A stretch of DNA of 51,343 nt from Verrucomicrobiota bacterium (GTDB taxonomy: Bacteria > Verrucomicrobiota > Verrucomicrobiia > Methylacidiphilales > Verrucolacustridaceae), in assembly GCA_016876055.1 (NCBI GenBank), contig VHDM01000001.1:1-51343 (forward strand), given 5' to 3'. Shown here one piece after another: positions 43,056 to 50,891 of this stretch. The translations under genes and the position numbers were made by a program. The first letter of the stretch is position 1, and every line of letters starts with the position of its first letter. Under the pieces are notes generated by a model, which saw nothing but the letters and a program-made list of their open reading frames with translations, did not search any database and had not been told where the DNA came from.

Positions 43056-43897
43056 GGGAGAGTTGGCGGAGGATCCGGGCGGTGGCGGAAAACACTTTTT
43101 TGGAAGCGGTGCGGCAAAAGGTTTTTGCGGTGCTGCTGGTTTTTGCCCTGGTGTTGTTGGGCGGGGCCAATTACTTCGCGGAGTTTTCTTTTCAGGAGCA
43201 GTTCAAATTCCTGAAAGATCTTGGCTATGCGACGATCAGTCTGACGGGTCTGTTGGTCGGTTTATTAGGGGCGGCGCAACTGATCCCGGCGGAAATTGAG
43301 CGACGGACCATCCTGACCGCCCTCTGCCGGCCGTTGCGGCGGTGGGAGTTTGTGGTGGGAAAATACTTGGGCTTGGTGGCCCTGCTGGCGGTGATGTTAG
43401 CGATCATGGGCGCCGTCTTTTGGGCGGTGCTCCGGTGGAAGGAGGCCCAGTTGATCGGGCTGGAGGGTGGGGAAGCCGGGGTGGTCCAGGCCATTCAGGC
43501 GGAGTCCCGCGATCCGCGGCTTTGGCAGGCGTTTGCCCTGATGGGGGCCAAACTGTTTGTGGTATGCGGCCTGGCGGTTTTTTTTAGCACGTTGGCGACC
43601 TCGACAACCTTCGTGGTGGCGATGACCCTGCTGGTTTATCTGATCGGGCACCTGCAAAGTGTGGCGCGGGAGCAGTGGTTGGAATCCGGCGAAAAAGCCG
43701 CGTGGTTTATCCAGCTGTTTCTGGCGGCGGTGGCCCTGCTCGTGCCGGATTTCAACCTTTACAGCCTGATTGATGAAATTGTGGCGGGCAATGTGGTGCC
43801 CTGGCGGGCCACGTTGGAGGTGTTGGCTTATTCCGTTGCCTATGTGGCGGTGCTGTTGGCGGCAGCGGCCTGCCTTTTTGAGGAAAGGGATTTGTGA
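43052..43897 (+). CDS. ABC-2 type permease
   Basis: A 281-residue membrane protein with about six helices (VFAVLLVFALVLLGGANYF, LTGLLVGLLGAAQLI, LVALLAVMLAIMGAVFWAVL and others). The IPAEIERRTILTALCRPLRRWEF segment is the ABC-2 hallmark for Nat/copper-exporter-like permeases. The ATG at 43052 overlaps the ATPase stop, and the stop overlaps the next start as GTGA. Confidence 0.92.
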   Translation: MRESWRRIRAVAENTFLEAVRQKVFAVLLVFALVLLGGANYFAEFSFQEQFKFLKDLGYATISLTGLLVGLLGAAQLIPAEIERRTILTALCRPLRRWEFVVGKYLGLVALLAVMLAIMGAVFWAVLRWKEAQLIGLEGGEAGVVQAIQAESRDPRLWQAFALMGAKLFVVCGLAVFFSTLATSTTFVVAMTLLVYLIGHLQSVAREQWLESGEKAAWFIQLFLAAVALLVPDFNLYSLIDEIVAGNVVPWRATLEVLAYSVAYVAVLLAAAACLFEERDL

Positions 43898-44664
43898 GCC
43901 GGGTGGTTGCGCTGGCGTTGGCGGGTGGGCTGATCTTGGGTTGGGGGATCGGTAAGCTGCCGTGGGAAATCCGAATGACCAAAGAGCAGCGGCTGGCCAC
44001 GGTGGGGTTCCCGGGGCCCACCGCGGTGGCGGTCCGGGAAAAGTTGGGGCAAGGGCTGGTGTTGGCCGCGTTGGGGGGATTCCGCGGGTTGGCGGCCAAT
44101 GCCCTGATGTTGCAGGCGCACGGGGCCTGGGAAGAAAAGCAGTGGGTCCGGGTGCGGAGTGCGCTGGAGCTGGCGACCCTACTCCAGCCACGGGTGGCGC
44201 TGTTTTGGGATCTGGCTTCATGGCACCTGGCCTGGAATGCGGCGGTGGCGGCGGAGCGTTATGAGGGGTTGGAAAGTGAGACGCGCAGGCGGATTGAGGC
44301 AAGGAAGTGGGTGGAGGCGGGAAGAGAACTGCTGGAACGAGGCACCCGGGCGGTTCCCGAGAAGGCGCTTTTGTTCCAACGACTGGGAGATCTGTATTGG
44401 CAACGGTTGTCGGATTATCAGGCGGCGGCGGTCTGCTACCGGGCGGCTTTGACCAAAGGAGATGTGCCGCCGTATTTGGAACGTTTTGTTGGGTACGCCC
44501 TCGACAAGGCGGGGGACAAAAAAGCGGCCTTGGCCTATTTCCAGGAACTGCGCCGGACGATGGGAGAAAACCCCGATCCGGCCCGCCAACCCGAGGTAGT
44601 GGAACGGGAGATGCAGAGGCTTACAAAGGAACTCCGCACCTCTCCAAACGGAAAGCGCCCGTGA
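43894..44664 (+). CDS. TPR-containing membrane-anchored protein
   Basis: A 256-residue protein. Residues 1-20 form an N-terminal hydrophobic anchor or signal (VVALALAGGLILGWGIG). TPR-like helices follow (WVRVRSALELATLLQPRVALFWDLASWHL in part, KALLFQRLGDLYWQ, DYQAAAVCYRAAL, AGDKKAALAYFQEL). It probably scaffolds or assists the ABC exporter encoded just before it; this is inference from 4-base coupling on both sides. The GTG start at 43894 overlaps the permease stop. Confidence 0.75.
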   Translation: MSRVVALALAGGLILGWGIGKLPWEIRMTKEQRLATVGFPGPTAVAVREKLGQGLVLAALGGFRGLAANALMLQAHGAWEEKQWVRVRSALELATLLQPRVALFWDLASWHLAWNAAVAAERYEGLESETRRRIEARKWVEAGRELLERGTRAVPEKALLFQRLGDLYWQRLSDYQAAAVCYRAALTKGDVPPYLERFVGYALDKAGDKKAALAYFQELRRTMGENPDPARQPEVVEREMQRLTKELRTSPNGKRP

Positions 44665-45398
44665 AATACGGGATTTTCGGCGACATTCACGGAAATCTGG
44701 AGGCTTTGGAGGCAGTCCTGGCCGACATGGAAGAGCAGGGGGTCACGCATCCCCTTTGTTTGGGGGATCTGGTGGGGTACGGCGCCAACCCGGCGGAGTG
44801 CCTTGAGGTGGTGCGGGCGATGGGCTGCCCCGTGGTGCGGGGCAACCACGACGATCTGGTTCCTTCCGGGAAAGCCCCGCATGCCTTTTCCGAAGCGGCG
44901 AAACAGGCTTTGGAATACTCCCGGCGGCAGTTGAATCCCGGCCAGCTGAATTATCTCCGGCGGTTGCCGATGATCTGGACGGAGGGCCCGCTCACCCTGG
45001 TCCATGCCACCTTGGATGGACCCGAGTCTTGGGGATACATTTCCACTCGTCTGGAGGCGCAGACCTCCTTTTTTTACCAAAAAAGCCTGCTTTCCTTTGT
45101 GGGTCACACACACCGGCCGTGCGCCTTCGCCCAGGAGAACGAGGTCCGCCCATTGGAATTTCGCCGAGTGGATGTGCACCCTGATCGAAGCAAGGCGGGT
45201 CGCAAATTTCTCTTTAACGTGGGATCGGTAGGGCAACCTCGAGACGGGGATTGGCGTGCTGCTTATGCCCTTTTTTGTCCGGAAGAGTACTGGGTGGACC
45301 TTCGAAGGGTGGGGTATCCCGTTGAAAAAGCCTCCGCAAAAATCCTAAAGGCGGGTTTGCCTGAATCACTTTCCAAACGCTTGTTTAAAGGAGAATAA
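44661..45398 (+). CDS. Metallophosphoesterase (YfcE/MJ0936-like)
   Basis: A 245-residue calcineurin-like phosphoesterase. The metal motifs are in order: GDIHGNLEAL, GDLVGYGANP, VVRGNHDDLV, LVHATLDGP and VGHTHRPC. FNVGSVGQPRDGDWRAAY is typical of the family. Substrates range from diadenosine nucleotides to phosphodiesters and cannot be told here. The GTG start at 44661 overlaps the TPR gene's stop (GTGA). It is the last gene of the operon. Confidence 0.92.
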   Translation: MKYGIFGDIHGNLEALEAVLADMEEQGVTHPLCLGDLVGYGANPAECLEVVRAMGCPVVRGNHDDLVPSGKAPHAFSEAAKQALEYSRRQLNPGQLNYLRRLPMIWTEGPLTLVHATLDGPESWGYISTRLEAQTSFFYQKSLLSFVGHTHRPCAFAQENEVRPLEFRRVDVHPDRSKAGRKFLFNVGSVGQPRDGDWRAAYALFCPEEYWVDLRRVGYPVEKASAKILKAGLPESLSKRLFKGE

Positions 45399-45487
45399 AC
45401 AGTTCAAATAGTTACTAAAAAGTTATTTGGGGATAAGAAAACAAATCGTAACTTGACATCCATTACGGCCGTTGGCAAGGTAGGGGG
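45399..45487 (+). other. AT-rich leader region of the repeat-protein gene
   Basis: This 89-base gap is AT-rich compared with its surroundings. It holds two AGTTA-type direct repeats (around 45415-45425) and an exact TTGACA at 45453-45458. No matching -10 box lies at the usual spacing (CAAGGT is found), so a promoter is possible but unproven. Confidence 0.35.
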
Positions 45488-46309
45488 ATGAGCAAGGTAG
45501 GTAGAAAAAATATGAGGTGGACGTCTGATCAGGTTTTGGTCGAAATCCGGGCCTGGAAAGACCGAGGTGAGCCTCTCTACGCAAACCATGTCCGCCTGAA
45601 TTTCCAGGAACTCCTTGCGGCCTCCATCCGCTATTTTGGGAGTTGGCAAAAGGCCGTGGAAACGGCCGGAATCCCTTACGATCAGGTCCGCAAGTATCGC
45701 AAATGGTCAAACGAGACCATCATTCAAGAGATTCAAAACCTTCATGGCCGCGGGGTGGATCTTTCCTTCCGCGCGATTGCTCTCAGCCAATACAACTCCA
45801 TGGTTTACGCCGCGATTCGGCCGAAATATTTCGGCAGTTGGAAAGCCGCCCTGGAGGCGGCCGGCCTGGAATCGGAAGAAATTTACCGCTATCGCAGCTG
45901 GGAAGAGACCGACATTCTCGGGGAAATCCGCCGGCTCAAGTCCGAAGGTGCAGATCTCAGTTCCAAGTCCATGGATGAGAAATCGAACCGTCTGATCGCC
46001 ACGGCCCGGCGCCGTTTTGGAAACTGGGGAGCGGCCCTGGAGCGAGCCGGCATCAACTACGACGACGTCCGTCGACGTAAGCGGTGGAGTCGGGAGACTC
46101 TGGTCGAAGGCATCCTCGGCCTTAAGAGACAGGGCATTCCCCTGATTACCCCCGAGGTCAAAAAGGCCAATCCGTCCTTGTTTGCGGCAGCTTGCAAAAA
46201 GCACTTCTTCGGCACGTGGAAAAAAGCACTGCGGGCAGCTCTCCGTGCGGAGCAACTGTCGGAAGCGGCCCCCTTGGCCTCCCCGGTCGGGCCTGCGATT
46301 CTCGCTTAA
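45488..46309 (+). CDS. Four-repeat protein of the homing-endonuclease-associated repeat family
   Basis: A 273-residue protein made almost entirely of four repeats of about 55 residues. Each starts at a Trp (RWTSDQVL, KWSNETII, SWEETDIL, RWSRETLV) and ends in an FGSWxxALExAGI-type block (YFGSWQKAVETAGI, YFGSWKAALEAAGL, RFGNWGAALERAGI, FFGTWKKALRAAL), followed by a basic arm (YDQVRKYRK and similar). This matches the HNH-associated repeat (PF18780 type), presumed DNA-binding. No HNH, LAGLIDADG or other nuclease domain is present. It is therefore a possible DNA-binding regulator or a remnant of a homing endonuclease. It is monocistronic by spacing. Confidence 0.75.
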   Translation: MSKVGRKNMRWTSDQVLVEIRAWKDRGEPLYANHVRLNFQELLAASIRYFGSWQKAVETAGIPYDQVRKYRKWSNETIIQEIQNLHGRGVDLSFRAIALSQYNSMVYAAIRPKYFGSWKAALEAAGLESEEIYRYRSWEETDILGEIRRLKSEGADLSSKSMDEKSNRLIATARRRFGNWGAALERAGINYDDVRRRKRWSRETLVEGILGLKRQGIPLITPEVKKANPSLFAAACKKHFFGTWKKALRAALRAEQLSEAAPLASPVGPAILA

Positions 46310-46372
46310 ATTTTCTTTCCCAGCCGAATCGGCCTTGCTGACAAGGCCCCTTCGCTCATTCTGTTGGACTGC

Positions 46373-47230
46373 ATGAATGCACGCGCGTGGGGAATGGCCT
46401 GTTTTCTGGTTGGCTGGTTGGGCAACAGCCAGGGTGCCTGGGCCCAGCTCGACGTTCGGCTGGAAACCCCCAAATCCTCCTACCTGCAGTACGCTCCGAT
46501 TCCGGTGACCGTGAACTTAAAAAATCTCGGGGGCCAGGAACTTGTCCTCGAAGAAAGCGGAGATCGGCCCTGGCTCGAAATGATCGTGCAGTCCATCGAC
46601 GGTCTCCTGCTGAAACCGGACCGGCCTTTGGCTCCGCCCGCCTTGGTCCTGAAACCAGGGGAGAGTCGGGCCCTGCCACTCGATTTGGCGCCCCATTTTC
46701 TGGTGCGGGAACCGGGCGGGTACCGGGTGAGGGCGTCGGTACGTCCGCCCCAAGGAACTTCCCTGTTGACCGAGCCGTTGCCGTTCTTGGTCGGGCGAGG
46801 GGAGATTATCTGGAGCATGCCCCGGGGGCATGGGAAGGAGCGCCGCATTTTCTCCCTCGTGAAATTCTACGAGGATCCGAACGTGGGTCTTTACCTGCGG
46901 GTGGAGGTTCCGGAACAGAATCTGGTGTTTCCCTCCCGGCGCTTGGGCCCTTTTCTGCCGCTGGGTCAACCGACGGCGGAGTTTGATTCCGAAAACCACC
47001 TCCATTTGCTGTACGCCGTCGGACCCGGGCAGCACCGAATCAGCGTGGTCAATCAGGATGGAAATCCTCTGCGGGAGGAAAATCGGCAGGAAACCCTGGA
47101 AAAACCGAAACTGCGCAAGGGCCCCGATGGCTTGGTGGATGTCGAAGGGGGCACGGTGATTCTGCCTTCCCATTTGCGGGAAAAACTTTCCACCCTTCAA
47201 GCGCGCGCCGGGACGGTTCCCGCGCCCTAA
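46373..47230 (+). CDS. Secreted protein of unknown function
   Basis: A 285-residue protein with a signal peptide (residues 1-25, ACFLVGWLGNSQGAWAQ). The mature part begins with an Ig-like or CARDB-like beta region (VRLETPKSSYLQYAPIPVTVNLKN). GYRVRASVRPPQG and HLLYAVGPGQHRISVVNQDG further suggest extracellular beta domains. I do not recognise the family. The ATG at 46373 is preferred over TTG at 46364. It is convergent with the DUF3431 gene. Confidence 0.7.
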   Translation: MNARAWGMACFLVGWLGNSQGAWAQLDVRLETPKSSYLQYAPIPVTVNLKNLGGQELVLEESGDRPWLEMIVQSIDGLLLKPDRPLAPPALVLKPGESRALPLDLAPHFLVREPGGYRVRASVRPPQGTSLLTEPLPFLVGRGEIIWSMPRGHGKERRIFSLVKFYEDPNVGLYLRVEVPEQNLVFPSRRLGPFLPLGQPTAEFDSENHLHLLYAVGPGQHRISVVNQDGNPLREENRQETLEKPKLRKGPDGLVDVEGGTVILPSHLREKLSTLQARAGTVPAP

Positions 47231-47246
47231 CCTGAAGCGCAACACC

Positions 47247-47930
47247 TTATAAAACCAACGGCGTGCCCTTGGGCTTTACGGGCTTGAGACGACGAAGCCC
47301 CGATGGGCCGAAGAGCGCCGGATCAAGCGGCGGGGCGAGAAACACCCGGTCCCAGACCCGTTCAAACGCATGGGCGGCATCCGGGAATTCGGCGGCGACG
47401 GCTCGGGCACGCCTATAAAATTCCCGGGGGCGCCGCCAGGCGGCCTCCCGGGAAACCGCAAACTGCCCTCCACCGACATACCGGACTAAACCTGGAGCCG
47501 GTTCCCCCCACAGGCGGTGAAAAAAACCCGCCAAATCCAACTCCCGTCGTTCGGGATTTTTCGACCAGTGGACAAACGTAGGACGGCCGCGGGCATCATC
47601 CGTCTCCCAAAGAAATCCCAGCCAAAGAAAATCCTCCGCCGGGGGCTGCTCCGATGCCAAGCGGCGGAGGACCGAGTGCAGGTCAGGGGCATGGTCAAAG
47701 GGACGCCCTTGGGCAAAGACGGTCCAAGCTGCCAGCGAGGCATAGCGTTCCACCAGGTGGTGGAACCACGCGTGCGCCTCGCGCCCCACATTCGGCAAGC
47801 GAACTGCGCCGGGCCACGGCGCACCGGGGCCAGGGGTTTTGTCGTATACGGTGAGGGGCAGGCCGCGCGGCACGTTCCGGGTCCAGGCCAAATCCTCCCC
47901 GCATCGGCAAACCACAAGTTCGAGCTGCAT
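47247..47930 (-). CDS. DUF3431-domain protein
   Basis: A 227-residue protein matching DUF3431: ELVVCRCGEDLAWTRNVP, LPNVGREAHAWFHHLVERY and AWTVFAQGRPFDHAPDL. The family occurs mainly in fungi, plants and protists and has glycosyltransferase-like features but no proven activity. A bacterial copy is less common. It lies 16 bases after the PilC-like gene on the same strand, which may be chance. The ATG at 47930 opens the family N-terminus; the open extension to 48020 is inside pilC. Confidence 0.78.
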   Translation of the reverse strand: MQLELVVCRCGEDLAWTRNVPRGLPLTVYDKTPGPGAPWPGAVRLPNVGREAHAWFHHLVERYASLAAWTVFAQGRPFDHAPDLHSVLRRLASEQPPAEDFLWLGFLWETDDARGRPTFVHWSKNPERRELDLAGFFHRLWGEPAPGLVRYVGGGQFAVSREAAWRRPREFYRRARAVAAEFPDAAHAFERVWDRVFLAPPLDPALFGPSGLRRLKPVKPKGTPLVL

Positions 47931-47946
47931 GGGGCCGAGGAAAAAT

Positions 47947-49206
47947 TCAGCCGCCGGCGGTGAGATCCTGGATAATGGTGATGAGCGGCAGGAAAAGGGC
48001 CACCACGATGGTGCCGACAATCAGCGCGAGCAGCACGATCATGACTGGTTCCAGCAGCGAAGTGAGGCCGGCCACGGCGACATCCACCTCCTCCTCAAAA
48101 ACATCGGCCACCTTGGTGAGCATGTCCGGCAACTGCCCGGTCTCCTCACCGACCTGCACCATGGAAACCACCATCGGGGGAAAGATCTGGCTGGCTTCCA
48201 TGGGAGCCACCATGGATTCGCCCTCTTTGACGTTATCATGGATGTTTTCGATCGCGGCACCGACGCGCTCGTTTCCGGCGGTGTCCCGCGTGATCTGGAG
48301 CGCCTGCAGGATCGGCACGCCCGAGGAAACCAAGGTTCCCAGGGTTCGGCTAAAACGGGCCACGGAGGTCTTGGTGAGCATGTCCCCAAAGAGGGGAAGC
48401 TTCAGTTTGTAACTATCCACGGCGGCAGAGATTCCCGGCAGCCGCAGGGCAAACCGCATGGCAACCACCAGGACGATCAGGAGCCCGGCGATGAGCAGGA
48501 AGTTGCCCTGAATGAACCGGCTGAGATCCATGATGATCTGGGTGATCGCCGGCAGGGGCCGGCCGCCGAGCATGTCCTTAAAAATTGCCTCGAACTTCGG
48601 CACGATGAAAAGCATCAGAAACGTGACGATGCCCACCGCAATGGTCAACACCACGGCGGGATAGACCATCGCCGAGGTCACCTTGCCCCGGATCCGCTGG
48701 CTCTTTTCGGCAAACTCCGCCAGGCGGGTCAGCACGATTTCGAGCACGCCGCCCAATTCTCCCGCTTTGACCATGTTCACATAGAGTTTATTGAAGGCCT
48801 TGGGGTGTTGGGCCAGAGCCTCGGAGAAGGTGGTGCCGCCTTCCACGGACTCAGCAAGAATCCCCATGATTTTTTTTAAGTTTTGGTTTTTCTCCTGCTT
48901 GCTCAGTGTCCGCAAGCTCCGGAGCAGGGGCAGGCCCGCGCTGATCAAGGTGGACAGTTGCCGGGTGAACACCGTCAGCACCTTGGCGGGCACTTTGCCG
49001 GTGCCCGTTCCTCCTCCCAAAGAAAAACTCAAGGAGAACCCTTTGCCCTTGGCCTTGCCGGCGGCGGCGGTGGTCTCGGCAAGGTTGGTGGGAAAGCGGC
49101 CCTGCTTTTTAATGGCGGCGCCGGCCTCCGCCGCGCTATTGGCCTCGACGGTGCCCTGGTGGGTTTTTCCCTGCGCGTCGACTGCGGTGAAGGCAAAGAG
49201 GGGCAT
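47947..49206 (-). CDS. Type IV pilus/type II secretion inner-membrane platform (PilC/GspF)
   Basis: A 419-residue integral membrane protein. The N-terminal part is PLFAFTAVDAQGKTHQGTVEA. Two T2SSF domains follow, each with LSTLISAGLPLLRSLRTL-type or LGTLVSSGVPILQALQI motifs and ending in hydrophobic helices (LLALIVGTIVVALFLPLI). It forms the platform on which the PilB-type ATPase acts. It begins 5 bases after the ATPase stop. Confidence 0.95.
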   Translation of the reverse strand: MPLFAFTAVDAQGKTHQGTVEANSAAEAGAAIKKQGRFPTNLAETTAAAGKAKGKGFSLSFSLGGGTGTGKVPAKVLTVFTRQLSTLISAGLPLLRSLRTLSKQEKNQNLKKIMGILAESVEGGTTFSEALAQHPKAFNKLYVNMVKAGELGGVLEIVLTRLAEFAEKSQRIRGKVTSAMVYPAVVLTIAVGIVTFLMLFIVPKFEAIFKDMLGGRPLPAITQIIMDLSRFIQGNFLLIAGLLIVLVVAMRFALRLPGISAAVDSYKLKLPLFGDMLTKTSVARFSRTLGTLVSSGVPILQALQITRDTAGNERVGAAIENIHDNVKEGESMVAPMEASQIFPPMVVSMVQVGEETGQLPDMLTKVADVFEEEVDVAVAGLTSLLEPVMIVLLALIVGTIVVALFLPLITIIQDLTAGG

Positions 49207-49211
49207 GCGCT

Positions 49212-50888
49212 TTAGGTGTATTTGAGAACCTCCTCAAGGGTGGTGTGGCCCTCAAGGATGTTGCGGATGCCGTCTTGCCGGAGAGTGCTCATGCCCAACT
49301 CAATTCCTTTCTGGCGGATCACGACCGACGGTGCACGCTCATTGATGAGCTGCCGAATCGGCTCCCGGATATCCAGCAGTTCGTAAATGCCCACCCGGCC
49401 ACGGTATCCCGTGCCGTTGCAGGCTTCGCAGCCCTTGCCGAAATAAAAGGGACGGTCGCCGACCTCCGAAGGCGTCAGGCCCACCTGTGCCAGCACCTCC
49501 TCCTTGGGCCGGAATGGCGTCCGGCAATCCTTGCAGATCCGGCGCAACAACCGTTGGGCCAGGATACCCTCCATGGTGGCGGCCATCAGGAACGGTTCCA
49601 CGCCCATATCGAGCAACCGGGTCACCGCCCCGGCGGCGTCGTTGGTGTGCAGGCTGGTCATCACCAAGTGCCCGGTCAGGCTGGCCTGGATGGCGATCTG
49701 GGCCGTCTCCAGGTCGCGCGTCTCGCCCACCAAAATCTTGTCGGGATCCTGCCGGAGGAAGGCGCGGAGGGCGCGGGCGAAGGACAGACCGATGCCCTCG
49801 TTGGCGGGGACCTGGATGATGCCCTCGAGTTCGTACTCCACCGGGTCCTCCACGGTGAGGATTTTGGTGTCGATCAGGTTGATCCGGTTGAGGCAGGCAT
49901 AGAGCGTGGTCGTCTTGCCGGAACCGGTCGGGCCGGTGACGATAAAAATTCCGTTGGGTTTTTCCACCGTTTCGCAGATGTAGTCATAGATCGGCTTGGG
50001 AATACCCAGTTTCTCCAAATCCAGATTGACCACGGAGCGATCCAGCACCCGGAGCACCACGCTCTCCCCGTATTGGGTGGGCAGGGTGGAGACGCGCAAA
50101 TCCACGTTCCGACCTCCCAGAATCGTCTGGATCCGGCCGTCTTGCGGCACCCGCCGTTCCGCAATGTTCAGATTGGCCATCACTTTGATCCGCGAGGTGA
50201 CCGGTGTGGCCAACCGCCGGGGTGGGGGAGCCATTTCGTAAAGTGCGCCGTCCACCCGGTAGCGGATTTTGAATTCTTTTTCGAACGGCTCGAAGTGGAT
50301 GTCGCTGGCCTTGGCCTGGATGGCGCGGGCGATCACCGTATTGACGTATTTCACGATCGGGGCGCTTCCCGACTCGGCCAGATTCACGCCCTCCGTTTCT
50401 AGGGCGGCCTCCGGAGTTTTCTCCAGCTCGCTGATCAACTCCTCGATGTTGGTCTCGGCGGAGCCGTAATAACGCTCCACGAGGGGTTGAATTTGCTCCG
50501 GCGGGGCCACCACTTGCACCACCTCCATCCCTGCGGCGAAGCGGAGATCCTCGATGGCCTGGGGGGAAAGGGGATCGAGCAGCGCCACCGTCAGGGTCAG
50601 GCCGTCGGTGGCCACGGGAAGCGCCCCAAGATTACGGGCGGTATGGGGAGGGATTTTTGCCAGCAGCTCGGGGCTAAATTCCACGCCTTGAAGGTCGGGG
50701 ATCAGCGGAAGGCCCAGGCTGTCGGAAATTTTTTCCAAAATCTGAGGCCTGGGGAGAATTCCGAAGTTGCTCAGGATGGTTTCGACCGGCTTGCCGGTGC
50801 GGTTGACTTCCTCGGAAATTTCCCGGGACTGCTCGGACGTGAGCAGGTGCTGCTCTTCCAAGAAAGGGAGAAGATAACGCGGATCCAT
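49212..50888 (-). CDS. Type IV pilus/type II secretion assembly ATPase (PilB/GspE)
   Basis: A 558-residue hexameric secretion ATPase. An N-terminal GspE-N domain (LLPFLEEQHLLTSEQSREI) precedes the catalytic domain. Walker A is TGPTGSGKTTTLYAC (about 318-330); the Asp/His boxes are TVEDPVEYELEGI and LVGETRDLETAQ. Two Cys pairs form the zinc site (CKDC near 453, CEAC near 490). All residues needed for activity are visible. It starts 3 bases after the stop of a second, similar ATPase, making a tandem pair. Confidence 0.95.
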   Translation of the reverse strand: MDPRYLLPFLEEQHLLTSEQSREISEEVNRTGKPVETILSNFGILPRPQILEKISDSLGLPLIPDLQGVEFSPELLAKIPPHTARNLGALPVATDGLTLTVALLDPLSPQAIEDLRFAAGMEVVQVVAPPEQIQPLVERYYGSAETNIEELISELEKTPEAALETEGVNLAESGSAPIVKYVNTVIARAIQAKASDIHFEPFEKEFKIRYRVDGALYEMAPPPRRLATPVTSRIKVMANLNIAERRVPQDGRIQTILGGRNVDLRVSTLPTQYGESVVLRVLDRSVVNLDLEKLGIPKPIYDYICETVEKPNGIFIVTGPTGSGKTTTLYACLNRINLIDTKILTVEDPVEYELEGIIQVPANEGIGLSFARALRAFLRQDPDKILVGETRDLETAQIAIQASLTGHLVMTSLHTNDAAGAVTRLLDMGVEPFLMAATMEGILAQRLLRRICKDCRTPFRPKEEVLAQVGLTPSEVGDRPFYFGKGCEACNGTGYRGRVGIYELLDIREPIRQLINERAPSVVIRQKGIELGMSTLRQDGIRNILEGHTTLEEVLKYT

Positions 50889-50891
50889 GGG

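Noticed and set aside
45453..45481. TTGACA as a -35 box for the repeat-protein gene
   Set aside because: At 17 bases spacing the -10 position reads CAAGGT, far from TATAAT, so no promoter is called.
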